A DNA stretch of 64,000 nucleotides from Acanthosepion esculentum (taxonomy: Eukaryota > Mollusca > Cephalopoda > Sepiida > Sepiidae). Within the stretch, counting starts at the first letter, position 1. Each line of letters starts with the position of its first letter. Positions 24,130 to 37,000 of this stretch are shown here, piece after piece. Below the pieces are notes generated by a model. The model was given only the letters and a program-made list of their open reading frames with translations, made no database searches and was not told the origin of the DNA. The position numbers and the translations under genes were made by a program. The stretch lies in the NCBI GenBank assembly GCA_964036315.1, contig OZ038492.1, forward strand, positions 34,135,118 through 34,199,117, written 5' to 3'.

Positions 24130-24330
24130 TTTAAGTACACATACGATTTTGAATTCAGAATTTTTCTTCTACTGGTTGCTGTGTCCAGTCTGACTTACTC
24201 TTCTCTCGTTATAACTGAGGGGAGAATAGATGGATCATATCTTTCTCAAGAGTATTTATACAAAAGTGAATATAACCATCTCTACCTGAATTTGAATTTG
24301 GCTTCATGATTCATCGTCCCAAGTGTTTAA
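24130..24330 (-). repeat. SINE-like repeat, family C related
   Basis: The segment around AGAATAGATGGATCATA through AGTGAATATAACCATCTC resembles 37105-37200 and 35505-35565, the 3' half of the family C SINEs in reverse complement. No intact A or B box was seen. Confidence 0.45.
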
Positions 24331-24455
24331 CCAGAATTACACACCAAACAATTATGTTTTGCTAATAAAAGCTAAATAGTTTACCTAGATTATCCTCTCT
24401 CACACACACACACACTCTTTTGCATAAGCTGACAAATGGTATAGTTTGCTCTCAA

Positions 24456-24529
24456 ACATCTTTGGACAATACTTAGCATAGATGTGAGATATTTGTCTCA
24501 CATCTATGCTAAGTATTGTCCAAAGATGT
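24456..24529. repeat. Perfect 34-bp inverted repeat with 6-nt loop
   Basis: Arms 24456-24489 and 24496-24529 are exact reverse complements over 34 of 34 bases, separated by TATTTG. Either strand would fold into a fully paired hairpin. No repeat partner was seen elsewhere in the window. Confidence 0.95.
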
Positions 24530-25227
24530 ATATCTAACCACTAATGTCTTTAGAAAACAAAAATATACTTCTAATCACTAATGTCTTTAGAAGATGTTCC
24601 TCTAGTCTGTTTTTGAGATAAATATACTGGCTGGGTACATCAAAGTTAAAACTTTGTCTTTTATATGCCATGTCCTTTCAGGATGTGAGCATTCATGGTT
24701 ATCAGCTGCTTCCTGTCTTTTGTTTGTCTCAGTAATTTTTGCATTTACCATTCCTCTTTCTCCTTGTTCTGCCATCCAATCACACACTCACCAGGTAGAT
24801 TGCTCACTGTTTCTTCCTGCTTCTTTTGTCTTAGATATGTCATGTGAGTGTTAAATTTGCTGGGCCCTCTTTCCTAATGATAAATTTAAGATGTTTCTTT
24901 CTGATAGTATCAGTTTCCTTATATTTTGTGAAGACTATCCCAGCTTGGTTTGCCAAGATGCCCATAAGGTGGTGATGTTTAAGTACTTTATAAAAAGGAC
25001 GAACCTATCCCATCCTCTTTCTTTCTTTGGCTCCAAGTCATAGCAATGTCAACACACAAGTTTTCCTCTCCACTAAGGACTTCTTTCATCTGAGCTATTT
25101 AATATTTACACGTGTGTCACACATACTTACACATACACACACACTTCCTAATGGTTAAGTTTTTAATATTTTTCCTTTTCTTTTCAGCTGTGTATACACT
25201 GGTATATTATCTCTTTGATCATTTATT

Positions 25228-25259
25228 ATATATCTATCTATCTATCTATCTATCTATCT
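25228..25259. repeat. (ATCT)n microsatellite
   Basis: About eight ATCT units directly abutting the left end of the hAT-like MITE. Confidence 0.95.
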
Positions 25260-25886
25260 CAACCAGGGGTAAATTTACCCCTAGGGGGTAAAAAATTATA
25301 TAGTTAGGGGTAAATAATTGAAGTACCTGATAATTTAAAAAATAATGTTTTGGTATTTTTACTAAAGACTAATTTGCACAATTTTTAGTCACAAATTAGT
25401 CAGTACTAATCATAATCATTCATTCAAAAAAAAATTTTTTTAGTATTTTCCAAAAATTTTTTAAATTGCCAAAAACAAAAATACTAAAAAAAATTTTTGT
25501 TTTTGAATGACTGATTATGATTAGTATTAATTTGTAGATCTACTAATACAGTGGATAAAATGAATAATTTTTTATTAAAGACTACAAATGTTAATAAAAA
25601 TACTGAATTTTATACAGAGTACTAACTTATACTAAAAAATTAGTACATTAGTACTAAATAAGAAATCAGTATTTTGAGTGTCGCTTAGTATTATTTTTTA
25701 GTCACAGTATTTTGACTAAAAAAAACCTTAGTATTTTGAATGAAGAAACCATTCATTCATTTAGTCATGAAATTGTACATCAATGCTTTATGATGGCTAT
25801 GAATTTTTTGTATGGGAGTAGGGGGTAAATGGAGAAATACATAAAGCCGAGGGGGTCAATGATGGAGGAAAGGTTGAGAATGGCTG
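25260..25886. mobile_element. hAT-like MITE (627 bp)
   Basis: The right end, read inward on the minus strand, is CAGCCATTCTCAACC, a typical hAT-style terminus. The left end is CAACCAGGGG, consistent with loss of about ten bases from the same terminus. Both ends are followed by GGGGGTAA-type subterminal sequence. An 8-bp ATCTATCT flanks both sides (25252-25259 and 25887-25894), although the left copy is inside a microsatellite. The core (about 25405-25530) is a long imperfect palindrome. No transposase was seen. Confidence 0.65.
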
Positions 25887-26154
25887 ATCTATCTGTTTTG
25901 AAATTTATTCCTTTTACTTCTACAAATGATGACATCCAGCCATTTACATGTAAAATATTTTGCTGCCACCATGTTTAGTTAAGCCAGAAACAGTATCCAC
26001 AACAACTTTCAGTTTTACTTAAAACTTCCAAGTTACTTGCCTGTTTTGACCATGGTATTTCCAGCATTTTAACTCCAGATTCTTTTAGGATATCGCTACT
26101 ATATGATATTGCAGTACTTTTTTTTTTTAATTCTAATGAAATTTTCCTATCTCT

Positions 26155-26460
26155 TATTACTTACATTATTTACATTATTCGGACTATTGTCCTCATCTTT
26201 GTCGCCATGTTTATCACAATGTTTCGGCTGTTGTACGTTCCGGCCTTCTTCAGGTGGTTGGAATGTCAAACTGAACCCTTTATTTCGCTCACTGGGGTAG
26301 ACTGTTCTAGTTCCACGTGCCATGTTTAATGGATGTCGGTTATCTCCTGTTAATTTCCCTCTGAAAGTTCTCCACTGCCTTAACCGAGTATTGAACTCAC
26401 ACTATTTGGGTCCTGTCACTGGATCTAAACAATGCCTTTATCCACTGTTCCATGTGTCTT
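26155..26460 (-). repeat. tRNA-derived SINE, family B
   Basis: Near full-length reverse complement of 59165-59460. It shares the tail (GACTATTGTCCTCATCTTTG), the central CGGCCTTCTTCAGG block, the CATGTTTAATGGATGTC block and the tRNA-like head (B-box complement GTATTGAACTCACAC). It lies about 300 bases upstream of the BORA start-codon exon. Confidence 0.8.
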
Positions 26461-26755
26461 ATTACTTTGCTTAGTTTCTGTGCCTTCAGATTTTCGGTGT
26501 CATGACTTTCTATTGTCCATTACTACACTACCTAAATTATTAAATTCCTGTGCCTCCTCAATTTTGATGTCCCCATTTGTTTTCTTTTTCGTATGTTTAA
26601 GGAAGATGCTCAATTTGAAGGTAAAAGCTTCTCTTCTTCCAGTTTGAACCTCAATTATAATTACTAATTGTGTTACTCTATGTATGTGTGTGTGCCTTAA
26701 TTCAGGAGTTATGATAATGATATAATATCAATGATCTTAATTTTCAAAATTTCAG

Positions 26756-26822
26756 GAGCAATTCTGCAGTAGCTGTGATAATTTTTAACTTAATCAATCG
26801 CAGAAGCTTTTCATGATCAACC
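26756..26822 (+). other. BORA: BORA 5' UTR portion of first coding exon
   Basis: A likely acceptor, TTTCAG at 26750-26755, precedes the exon, implying at least one upstream untranslated exon not located here. An in-frame TGA at 26814-26816 rules out an upstream start in this exon. Confidence 0.55.
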
Positions 26823-27194
26823 ATGTCGGCACCAGCATCTGTGTTCTCCAGCCCCTATGGCCGACACCCGACACTTGAGGATGCCATCAAACAAACTCCA
26901 AGAAGTAAAGCAAGCCCATTTACTACTAAGTATTATACACCGTCTCCTCTTCAACGAAATAACAATTTAATAAAATCCTTATCTTCAGCTCTGTCTTCCA
27001 CACCTCGTAGCTTAAAGAAACCCATGATCATCCACACTCCACAAAGTGTTACAAGCCAGCTTGCCTGGCATCATCATTCCACTCCACAGTCACAAGTAAA
27101 AAACCCATTTGAAATTGCTCTTGTCAATCAACTTCAGAATTCTTTGGTCAGTCCTGGAATTTTTACCATATCAACTCCAAGCTCGGATGAAAAG
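26823..27194 (+). CDS. BORA: BORA coding exon 1
   Basis: 124 codons from ATG to a donor AAAG|GTAAGA. Contains several SP/TP sites, NPFE at 94-97 and the SPGIF site at 110-114. The open frame runs on to 27363 by intron read-through. Confidence 0.93.
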
Positions 27195-29249
27195 GTAAGA
27201 GACGACTTGTATATTTTTGAAAATCATTGTAAAACATCAAAAAATTTGCATTGCCCGCTTGACATATTAAACAAAAGTAATGTGGCCTCTAGTCAGAATG
27301 TAAGAGTGCTTGAGAAGAAATATTTTTGTTTTATTTTACATTTTACTTCATACTTATCTGTCTGAAATTATGGTCTTGAAGAGAGAAATTCCAGAAATAA
27401 AAATATTTATAGATTATGAAAATTTTCTGTCTGAATTTTTAGGATAAAGAGTTATCATTATTTACATGTGGACAATTGTCCTCATCTTTGTTTGATAACA
27501 AAGATGAGGACAATAATCTGCATGTAAATAAAGATTATATTTTGCTGGTCATTCATATTCTCAAAGATTCACAGAATTAATCACACTTTGATAGTTTTTA
27601 TTCTCTCTTTCACTTTTTTTTTTTTTTTTTTTAAATCTATAAATAATATGGGTAGACAGCTTATCCTTTGTTGGCAGTCTGTTAAAGAGAAAGTTAACTC
27701 TAATTTTAAAATCTGAGATAGATAGGACTCTTTGATCACATCTCTTCATCCCTGGTCAAAAGTTTCATTCTTCTGGGCAGATGAGCTGTGGCTTGGTAAC
27801 CAGTTTCCAAGTAATGGTTGGAAGAGGATTCAAGACCTGTCAATGTTATTTTCTTTGTGTATTTGAGTGTTAGTCCTGGGTATGATGCTAAACTATATTT
27901 GGAAGATTGATTTTGAGGAGCGTGGAACCACCTCTTAATTTCCTGTTGTCCCACATTCACCCTGACCCGGGGTGGTAGCACCTGTTAGGGTCCCAGTTAT
28001 GAGCAAATAGTGAAACCCCAAACAAAAAAAAACTATGAAAATATAAAAAAAAAAAAAGAAAATTACCAACAATACGCACATACTAACAGATTGTAGCGAC
28101 TTCATCCAAATCTGTTTTAAAATACTACTAAACAAGCGACGTAAATAAACTTTTATGACATTAAGCCATATAATATCCTACAATTTCTTAAATCAAATTG
28201 CATTCGAAAATATAACTTTAACAAAACCACAATATAAAGCACACATCCACACAAACATGTATATGCACTAATGCTGAGTATCATCTACCATGTATTCAAT
28301 TGTGAAAGCAGAATAATGTATATGTTTATTACTTCAAAGCTTCCAAGAAAATTAAATTCCAGCATTAAATAATCCATAAATAGTTGATGACAAATGAATC
28401 AATCTGTATAAATGTATAATGCTGTCAAAATAGTAGGTGAGGTTAATTTTTGTTGTGATGGCTGAACCTTAGATTCTTTATTATATAAATATTCACAGAA
28501 CAAATGGAGAAATACTTGCCTTGTTATTTCCAATACCTCAAAAACCAATCTCATATTGTTTAATCACCACTGTTTACTTTTTCACCAGTTATGACGAGCA
28601 GTTCCATTCTTGATGAAACTTCATGTATGCTTTGAACATCTACTGGGTCTGAAATTTACTCCGGACCTCAAGTAGAACTCGTATATACAATTCCTTACAA
28701 AAATAACTGGAAAAACTGTTGGATTAGATGAAGCTGACACCTCTGCAATGTTGTGTTTTTACAAGAGTCAGATCAGGTCAAAGATGGACTGCTGCTGTCG
28801 TATTTGTGCTGAAGCTACTCAATCTTAACTTTCTAGCCTTGATAGATTTCAAAATCATTTATGTGGTCTTGTAAAGATCAGTTATTTTTCCACTCCACAG
28901 TCTCTTTCCCACCGAAGCAATGTTGCAAGACTATTGCTATTCTATCGCTAATGTTCCACCAGTTCAGACTTTTAGGTACTCCATGCTATGTCCACACAAT
29001 TGAATCACCTTCATTCCATCTGTGTTGCAGATGTGAGAAGGAAGTTCCATTCAGACAACTTTTTCTTCAAGAACTGATAGTTTGTGGAACAAATTTCCAC
29101 AGGTGTGCTTCTCTGAACACTGCAATCTTCCAGTCAAGAGAATAGGGATTATTGTCATTTAATCTTCTTATCCCCACTTTATATCACCTTCTCTTCCTTT
29201 CATATTGCACTCAGCCAACTCATTCATCATTACCATTTCGTTTCTAACT

Positions 29250-29312
<63 letters not shown>

Positions 29313-32300
29313 TGTGATTTGATTTCAAGTATTGGAAGAGCAGATGTGGCTTTTTAGTCCTGCTAGAGCCTTACATTCTCTTGCACAGATGTGGCAATGC
29401 TGGGCATCATTTGCAATAGTTGTTACATAAATGCCACATAGTTTTCTAATGAATGACTTCTCTCTGCATGTAGTATCTTTGATCATTTATGAGGACTACT
29501 TAGACTGATGCAACCACATTCATTACACATTAGATCAAATTCTGTGGCAACATTTTCAGGGAAATTAACCCCCTTCATTGAGCTAACAAAGGCTTTTGGT
29601 ACTGTGAATAGAAATGCTTCATAAGAATCTTGGCTGTCCTGATAAGCTTGTTTCTGTTCTTAATGGTTTTCAGGATGGAATGAATGCATGTATCAGTGAA
29701 TGTGGCAAGCTCTCGGCTTCAGTTTGCATTGAAGATGGTGTCAAGCAAAGGGATATAACTGCGTCAACTCTGTTCGTGCTATACTTTATGTTGGTTTTCT
29801 TGGTGGTCTTTAAAAGATACTCACATAAGATATACAGCGTGACTGAAAAGTTCTTTCCAGAAATTTTGGGCCTTCACTGCAGACCAGGCTTTTAGACCTT
29901 CACTCCTATTTTCTAGTGAGAAATGTGAAAGTTTTGTTTTAATCTTCCTCTCAAGTACAAATAAACATGCATGTAGTTCCATAATTGAGCTGGAAATCAT
30001 TCAGGGACACAAAACCCATAAATGTTTGCTTGGCTCTATTATATGAGCCAACTGTGACATTTATTTATGCAATATTAAACAACTGACATTAAAAATATAA
30101 TTGGAGCAGTTGTGTCAAGTCTGTGTAATTTATACATGAGATGTTCTTTAAATGAAGTTTGAATTTTATTTTAATCTCTATACAGAATAATTCTGAAGCT
30201 GGCTGAATCATAATCAGTAGTTTTTTTTATTGCTGTTATTTATTTTGGTATAGTGTTACTGTGTATTTTCCTTTTAATGAGTTTGTTTTATTAAAGTGCA
30301 TGCTTGTAGATTTTTAGGACTAATTTGTCTTTAAATTTTCTGTTTTTTTATTTTAGAAGTTTCACTGGACAATTGATCAGTTAGCCATCTTGCATCCAGT
30401 AGAATTTGAAGATAAACTATCCCAATATGCATCTGTGATCAGGTAAGTACTTCTATGAAAAAAAAAAATTGTTTTTCATTCAATTGTATTAGAGGGATTG
30501 GTAAGTGGTTAAATATGCTCAGAATCCTGTATTTCCTGTGGTGAAACTATATAAATTACCATTCCGTATTAACAGAAGATCTTGAAGACCTATGGAGGAA
30601 AAAAATTCTCTTGCATTGATCTCAATGTGTGCTTATTTGCAGGTGTGTTGAAATGGTATATTTTATTTCCCTTTCAACAACTTTACATTTGTCTTAAATC
30701 ATGTATGAACACTGTTACAATAAAATCTAAGGAAACTGGAGAGTGTGTATAGATATATATATACACTAGTTTAAAAGTTGCCCTATGAGCGGCATTTAAG
30801 CTAGCTCCTGCGGATGGCCCATTGAGTACATATTAAATTTTATTAAACTTGAACAATAGATTTCAAAGTATTAAGTTTTTGTTATCAAAACAATGATATA
30901 ATTTGTCTATTTGGAACTTCTTCCAAAGCTGTATGATAACATTTCTGGTTTTCCCATTCTCAACTCTTGAACAACCAACATAGAGCTGTCCCTGAGAAAA
31001 GAAGGCTTCCATCAGATGAAGTCCAGTTACTTTCAATGATTATCTTTAGGACTTATTGATTGAAATTGCATAGCTCACTGGAAACTGAAGTCTTTTGAAC
31101 TCGAAAGGAAGATCTGGAGGAATTAAGGGGATTCTTGGGATTAAAGGTCTTTCCCCCTTCCAGTAAGAATCTCTGCTTCCATGGAATGAGGAAGCATCTT
31201 GACAATTAACCTTGTTACATTACAAAGCTATGGAGGATCCAGATTTCTCAATAGCATAATTGGCACATTTTCTTTTAGTTCCAGCCTGTGTGATTGCGTT
31301 CCAGGAGGATTCGATGTGTTCAGGAACTCTTGAGTAATTTGCTGCCTGCTCTTGTTCAACCACAGTGTCAATGAAAAAATATTTCATGCTTTCTTTTGGA
31401 ATCTCTTGGAGAAGTTTCTGGTTGATGCTATCCACAATTTGATTCTTGGGAGCTAATATGGCCCTCTCACAAAGCCAATCTGAATCCATGAAATGGTGTT
31501 TAATATTTGGATAAACATGGTCTTGGATACTTGAGACTGAAACTCCACAACCATTTGGGAGTGAAATATCTCCATTTTGGTCCATTTTGATGGTTCCATT
31601 GCCAAGCTGCAACAGAAAAGCAGCAAATCTTCCTGCTTCAAGGTTACCTGTAATTCTAACTCTCCTATTTATTTTCAGGCTGAGTCTTTGAACATGGCTC
31701 CAGATGTAAGAATTTTTCAGGCAAGCGTTGATTTCATCAGCTGGGGTTACTCTTGCAATGACTGGTAATGTTTGTTTACATCACCAGAGAGTAGCACAGT
31801 GATGCCTCCCATGATTCGTGAATTCTGTCTAATGCCTTTGAGTGTTTTGTCTAGAGCCTCAAATGATCGCTTGTTTGCCAAGGTACATTTGTCTCAGAAA
31901 ATGAAACTTGTCTCCTTCAGTACCTTCAGATACATCCAAGAAGAAAATCCCTCCTTTGTTGTTGCTGATGTCATCAAGGACCTTCTGATACACTTGCTGT
32001 TTGTCTTGGTTCAACAGGGGCTCATTGTTTTGAAAACATTGCCACAGTTTTTCCATGTTGTATTCTGTTTCTGTCAAAATATCTCTGTTGATTTGTCAAG
32101 TTTCTCTGTTTGGATTTGGCAGACCAAAATTGCTGTGATCTCTTTGAGCCAAGTTCATCAATTTGTCTTCAATTTCACTGCGAGCTAAATTTGCAATCTG
32201 AGGATTCAATTCCAATCCTGGATGAGCAAACCTCAGTTGAAGAAGATGAGATATTTAAACTTTAGCAAGTTGTGTCTCTTTAATTGAAACTCTGTGACAC

Positions 32301-33090
32301 ACAGTTTCACACACACACACACACACACATAATATCCCACGTCAATGTGTAAAGTGCCTGACTATTAAAATGACTGCAGATGCTTATATAGCCTTCCTGA
32401 AGGAGCACCTTGAACCTTGCTTAAAAAAAAAGCAAAGGATTGCATTCAGGAGAATCATCATATTTATGCAAGATAATGCTCCCTACGGAGTACCTACAAC
32501 AATTAAGTTTTTTGTGGACCTTGGAAAATGAATTGGCCGTCCAATTCTCCAGACACAAACACAATTGAAAATTTGTGGGGTATTCTGAAGCAACTTGTTT
32601 ATGAGAATAGATGCCAATTTAGGGGCAAGGAGGACTTGTGGCAGGTAGTAGTGAATGTATCACGTGGTATTACACCAGAGGAGATCAAGAAATTGGCATG
32701 CTCTATGGACCGGCACCTTATCTTTGTCATTTCAAGAAGAGGATCACATATCCCTTATTAACCTGTTCCACTAATTTTTTCAACTCTGTGTACTTGTTGA
32801 TTTCTTTTTATTTCATGTCAGTCACTGTATGCACCCATAACAATCCTTATATGAAGCAATTAAAGTGTTGTTTTCTTGTTTACATCAGTTTTAATTACAC
32901 CTCGCTAATAATTTGGAACAGTTAGAATTTAAGTAAATCAGGTAAACAGCCGTAGTTTCTGTTTATTTTTGTGGAACTTTTTACAAGGTACCTGCATATA
33001 ACTTTCCATCATTCTGTGAAAATTTTGTTAAATTTCAACATGTAGTTTTTGGACAAAATGGAAAATTGTCACCTTGTTAATAATCTGTTA

Positions 33091-33129
<39 letters not shown>

Positions 33130-33958
33130 GCGAATGTCACTGTGTCACACCTTTTCAACTTTACTCTGAGAGGCCATAGACAAACATATACTACTTTTGA
33201 ATTAGGCCGACTCTGTGAGCAAATTAAAAACATTCTGGGCTAAATCTGAAATTGGATTCCGAAATTTTGGATTCACAAGTTTTCATTACTGTGATTGTTT
33301 TCAGATTCCAGCCAGCTTCACTTCTACTGATAAAAACTATTAAAGGGACACAACTCTCTAACTTTCAGTAGCTCATGTTGAAATGAAAAAATGAATGTTC
33401 TCAAATTAGTGTTTCAAAATAAAATTATCCATGTTTTCAACTTTGCTCCTAGAGGCTGTAGCCCAACATATCATACCATTTTGGAATCAGGTCAACTCTG
33501 TGAGCAAATTAAAAAAATTCTGGGCTAGACCCAGACCCGTAATCGTGAAATTTTGTATTCCCAAGTTTTCATGATTGCGTTTTTTGTGACAATTTTTTTT
33601 TGTATGATAACAATGTTTAAAACTTGGAAATTTGGAAATAATTGAAATTAATTGCGAATTGTGAAAGTCACCCATAAAATAAAAATAATTTTTTGTACAG
33701 AAAGTACCTACATACATCAAATCATCTTTAAATTAAGTGGCAGCAGAAGAATTATCGTTGAACTTTTAAAAGGTAAGCTTAAATATTAATGCAATACTTA
33801 AATGCAGCGATCAATTTTGGGTTCTTCTGTAGTTTATTGTTGCATATTGCATCTACTCCTCCCTACCTATTGTGAGGAAGGCCCAATCAAGAGCCCTCTG
33901 CAGGAGCTAGCTTAAATGCTGCCCGATAGTGCGATTTTTAGCTAATATATATATATAT

Positions 33959-34015
<57 letters not shown>

Positions 34016-37000
34016 GGTGTATTTAGGTAGCAAGAATTCTTTCAAATAGGCTTTATTAAACAATACTGATAAGGTCTGTCAATCCAACATTTTATTTGGT
34101 TTTTCCAACTTTTGACTAAGTAGTTTTGTCAGAATTAACTTTCCAAAGTTCATTAATTCTATCCATCCAAAGATTTCAGTTTGTCATCAGTTTTATATAT
34201 TTCCACTTGGAGGTATTTGATCTTATCCTTGTATAATTTAATTTCTCTTTCTATGAGAGCATGTTGAAATTTTGTTGGGTTAGTGTCAAGAATTGTGTGT
34301 TATAGTTTTGTGTGTTAGAATTGCATGTTTGCCAAATTCCAGCAATTTTTAGCCTGCTGGAACCAAATTTCAAGACCCATAAATGTGATATCATCTACAA
34401 CAGTCAGACTGAATTTATGCATGCATGTTTTGGGTTTTATATTTATATAGGTTTTAGGAACTTTAAGATCAGCACACACTCAATACATTTTTTTCTTAGT
34501 GAATCTTTTTTGTTCTGATCAGTCTGGCATTTATTAAGTCAAAATCACTGATCATTGCCAATGGCACAATGTGGTATGATAGTAATGAGGATTTGCTCGG
34601 AGTGGACTGTTTTTGAGTCCAGCAGACATTGGCGGCTTTAATACAAGACAAAAAAAATGCTCAGTTTTGTTCATTTGTTTCAACTGGAAGATGCCAGCCT
34701 AGAAAACTGACATCAACAATTGTGATATAAAAAAAAAAAAAAAACATAAATTTGCCTTCTTTCTGACCTGAAAATGCCTACCTAATAAAGGTGAAACACA
34801 GTCAATAAAAAGCTTTTCCATTTTGTCTCATTTCTCCACTTTTGTTTGGAGTCTATATCCTACACACACACACATATATATAATATATATATAATTCTTT
34901 ACAAGATACTTTCTGTTCACAAAATAACCAAATAATTTAATCTGTTTTGAGTCCTGGATAACCGCAAGTATGTTTTTATAAAGTTTTAGTTTTGGAAGAT
35001 TCAAAACACATGATATGGCGGCATGAAGATGCTCTGGGTGACTGCCCAAGTTGCGAGTACCTTCTTCAGCTCTGTGTATGATTATGAATGCCAGGAAGAA
35101 GCTGTTTATGATTTTGTTTGTTTTGTTTTTTTAATGTGAATAAAATCCACACTGACTTTTATTTTGAAAATAGTTTTTGCAATGAACATATTTTGCAACC
35201 TGTATGCTCTAATACTGTGCATAAGAACGTTTCTGTTAGCATGTTTGAAATAAAGAATTATCATTATTGTATATCTTTCCATTCAAACTAGTATACAATG
35301 ATTTGGCTGTTGTACTTTCTGGCCTTCTTCAGGTCTCTGTTGTTCTTGATAATCTACTTGGAATTTTGAACTGAACCTTTTCAAAAGTGTCGGCTAAAAC
35401 ATGTCTGATTTCTTGGCTTTCAGTTACTATCAACACTCTGTGGTTTTAAATTCAGAGTAGCCCTTCTAGAAAGCCTAGTCTACCCTACTATTTAATCCAT
35501 AGTTGGGAGAATAGATTGCTTCAGGCTTTTCTCCAAATACATTAGTGTGAAAGTGAATATAATAGACCAGTTTGTAAACTGAACTTGGTTAGGGATGTGC
35601 AGCATAGAAAGTGGAATTGGCAAGCCAATTTCACATTCTGGCCTAGTCTGTTGCATTCCATTTTTGAACTAATACCCTTGGGAAAGGCATGTATTCATCT
35701 CCCACCTATGGGTTAAATAGTAGGTTAGTCTTGGATGGCAGCCAGTTTAGAAGGACTACTCTGAAGTGAGAAACCTGGCGTGTGTCTATAACAGTTGAAG
35801 ATGAGACTGAGAACAATAATTTGAACAATTTAGAGTATAATGATTGAAAATCACTTACCTGAAATATAATCAAATTATTCTTATTTGATCAAATTTAGTA
35901 ATATATTTATCTGTTTCATGTGAAATGGGTAGCATTTTTTTTTTTTTTTTTTTTTTTTTTGTTACTTTGGCAACAATTATTTCTTCGACTCCTGGGAGAT
36001 CCACCTTTTAGGTTTTCCTCTTTTTCTTTTTTGTTCTCTCCTTTTAATATCAATCAGCTGTGCTTTTTATTATTTCTGTTATATAGTTTTATTGTTTATT
36101 TATGCTTGTAACTTTTTTGTTTTCTTTATTTTATAGCCCCACTCTTGAAGAAAAAGCTCAAAAAGATATTGAAAAATATTTTGCTACACATGTTATTGTG
36201 CCTTCACCAGCTGAGGATTCTGTAAAATTCGGTAAATTATTTTTATTTGGGTTTTGAATTGGCAGACTAATCAAAGTATTTTCATTCTTAATTTTGACCA
36301 ATTTTTCTCATTTTGAGGCTAGCTTTTTATCTTGACAATTGGGTTGACATGTTCAATGACTATTAAAGTAAGCAGAATTCTCAGGATTCACATTGCTTGT
36401 TTCAATGGCTATAGAATGTAGTGACCTTGTGATTTAAAAAAAAAAAATATTAAAAAAAGTACTTAAAAAGAAGGAAAGAGTATTCAAAATTAATAATTAT
36501 TTAATTTTTTAATACATAAATCTAAGCTAAGTAGTAAGTGTTGATTTTGAGAATAGAAAATTGGAATTAAATTCCTGCTTAGGATGTAAACAAAAGTTCA
36601 ATTATTATAAAGATTTCTGTCTGAATTTCTGCAAAAAGATCTTATTTACATGCAGATTATCTTTGGTAACCTATGGAGAGTTCCAAACTGTCCCACAGGA
36701 TAATAGTGTAGTGGATTAAAGTGTTGGTTTGTGAATTTAGTGACATAGTAATCGTGAGTTCAATCTTGGGGCAGGTTAGTGTGTACTCTGTGGAAATAAG
36801 GTGAGCAGTATTAAAAATAAGAACTAGATGAGATATCCCTAGACATAAGCAGTAGGATAAGAATATATCTACCAGCGTAAATTAATTAAAGGGTTTAGTT
36901 TGGAATTACCTGGATGAAGACTGGAAACCATAATGGCTGAAACATTCTGGTATTAACAACAAAGATAAGGATAATAGTAAATAGTGTAAATACTATAAAG

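Noticed and set aside
27195..27363. Extension of BORA exon 1 to the end of its open frame
   Set aside because: A clear GTAAGA donor at 27195 and the in-frame join to the conserved exon 2 core show this is intron read-through.
29820..29885. Mariner-like terminal sequence (GCGTGACTGAAAAGTTC)
   Set aside because: Only one end is visible, with no partner terminus or target duplication.
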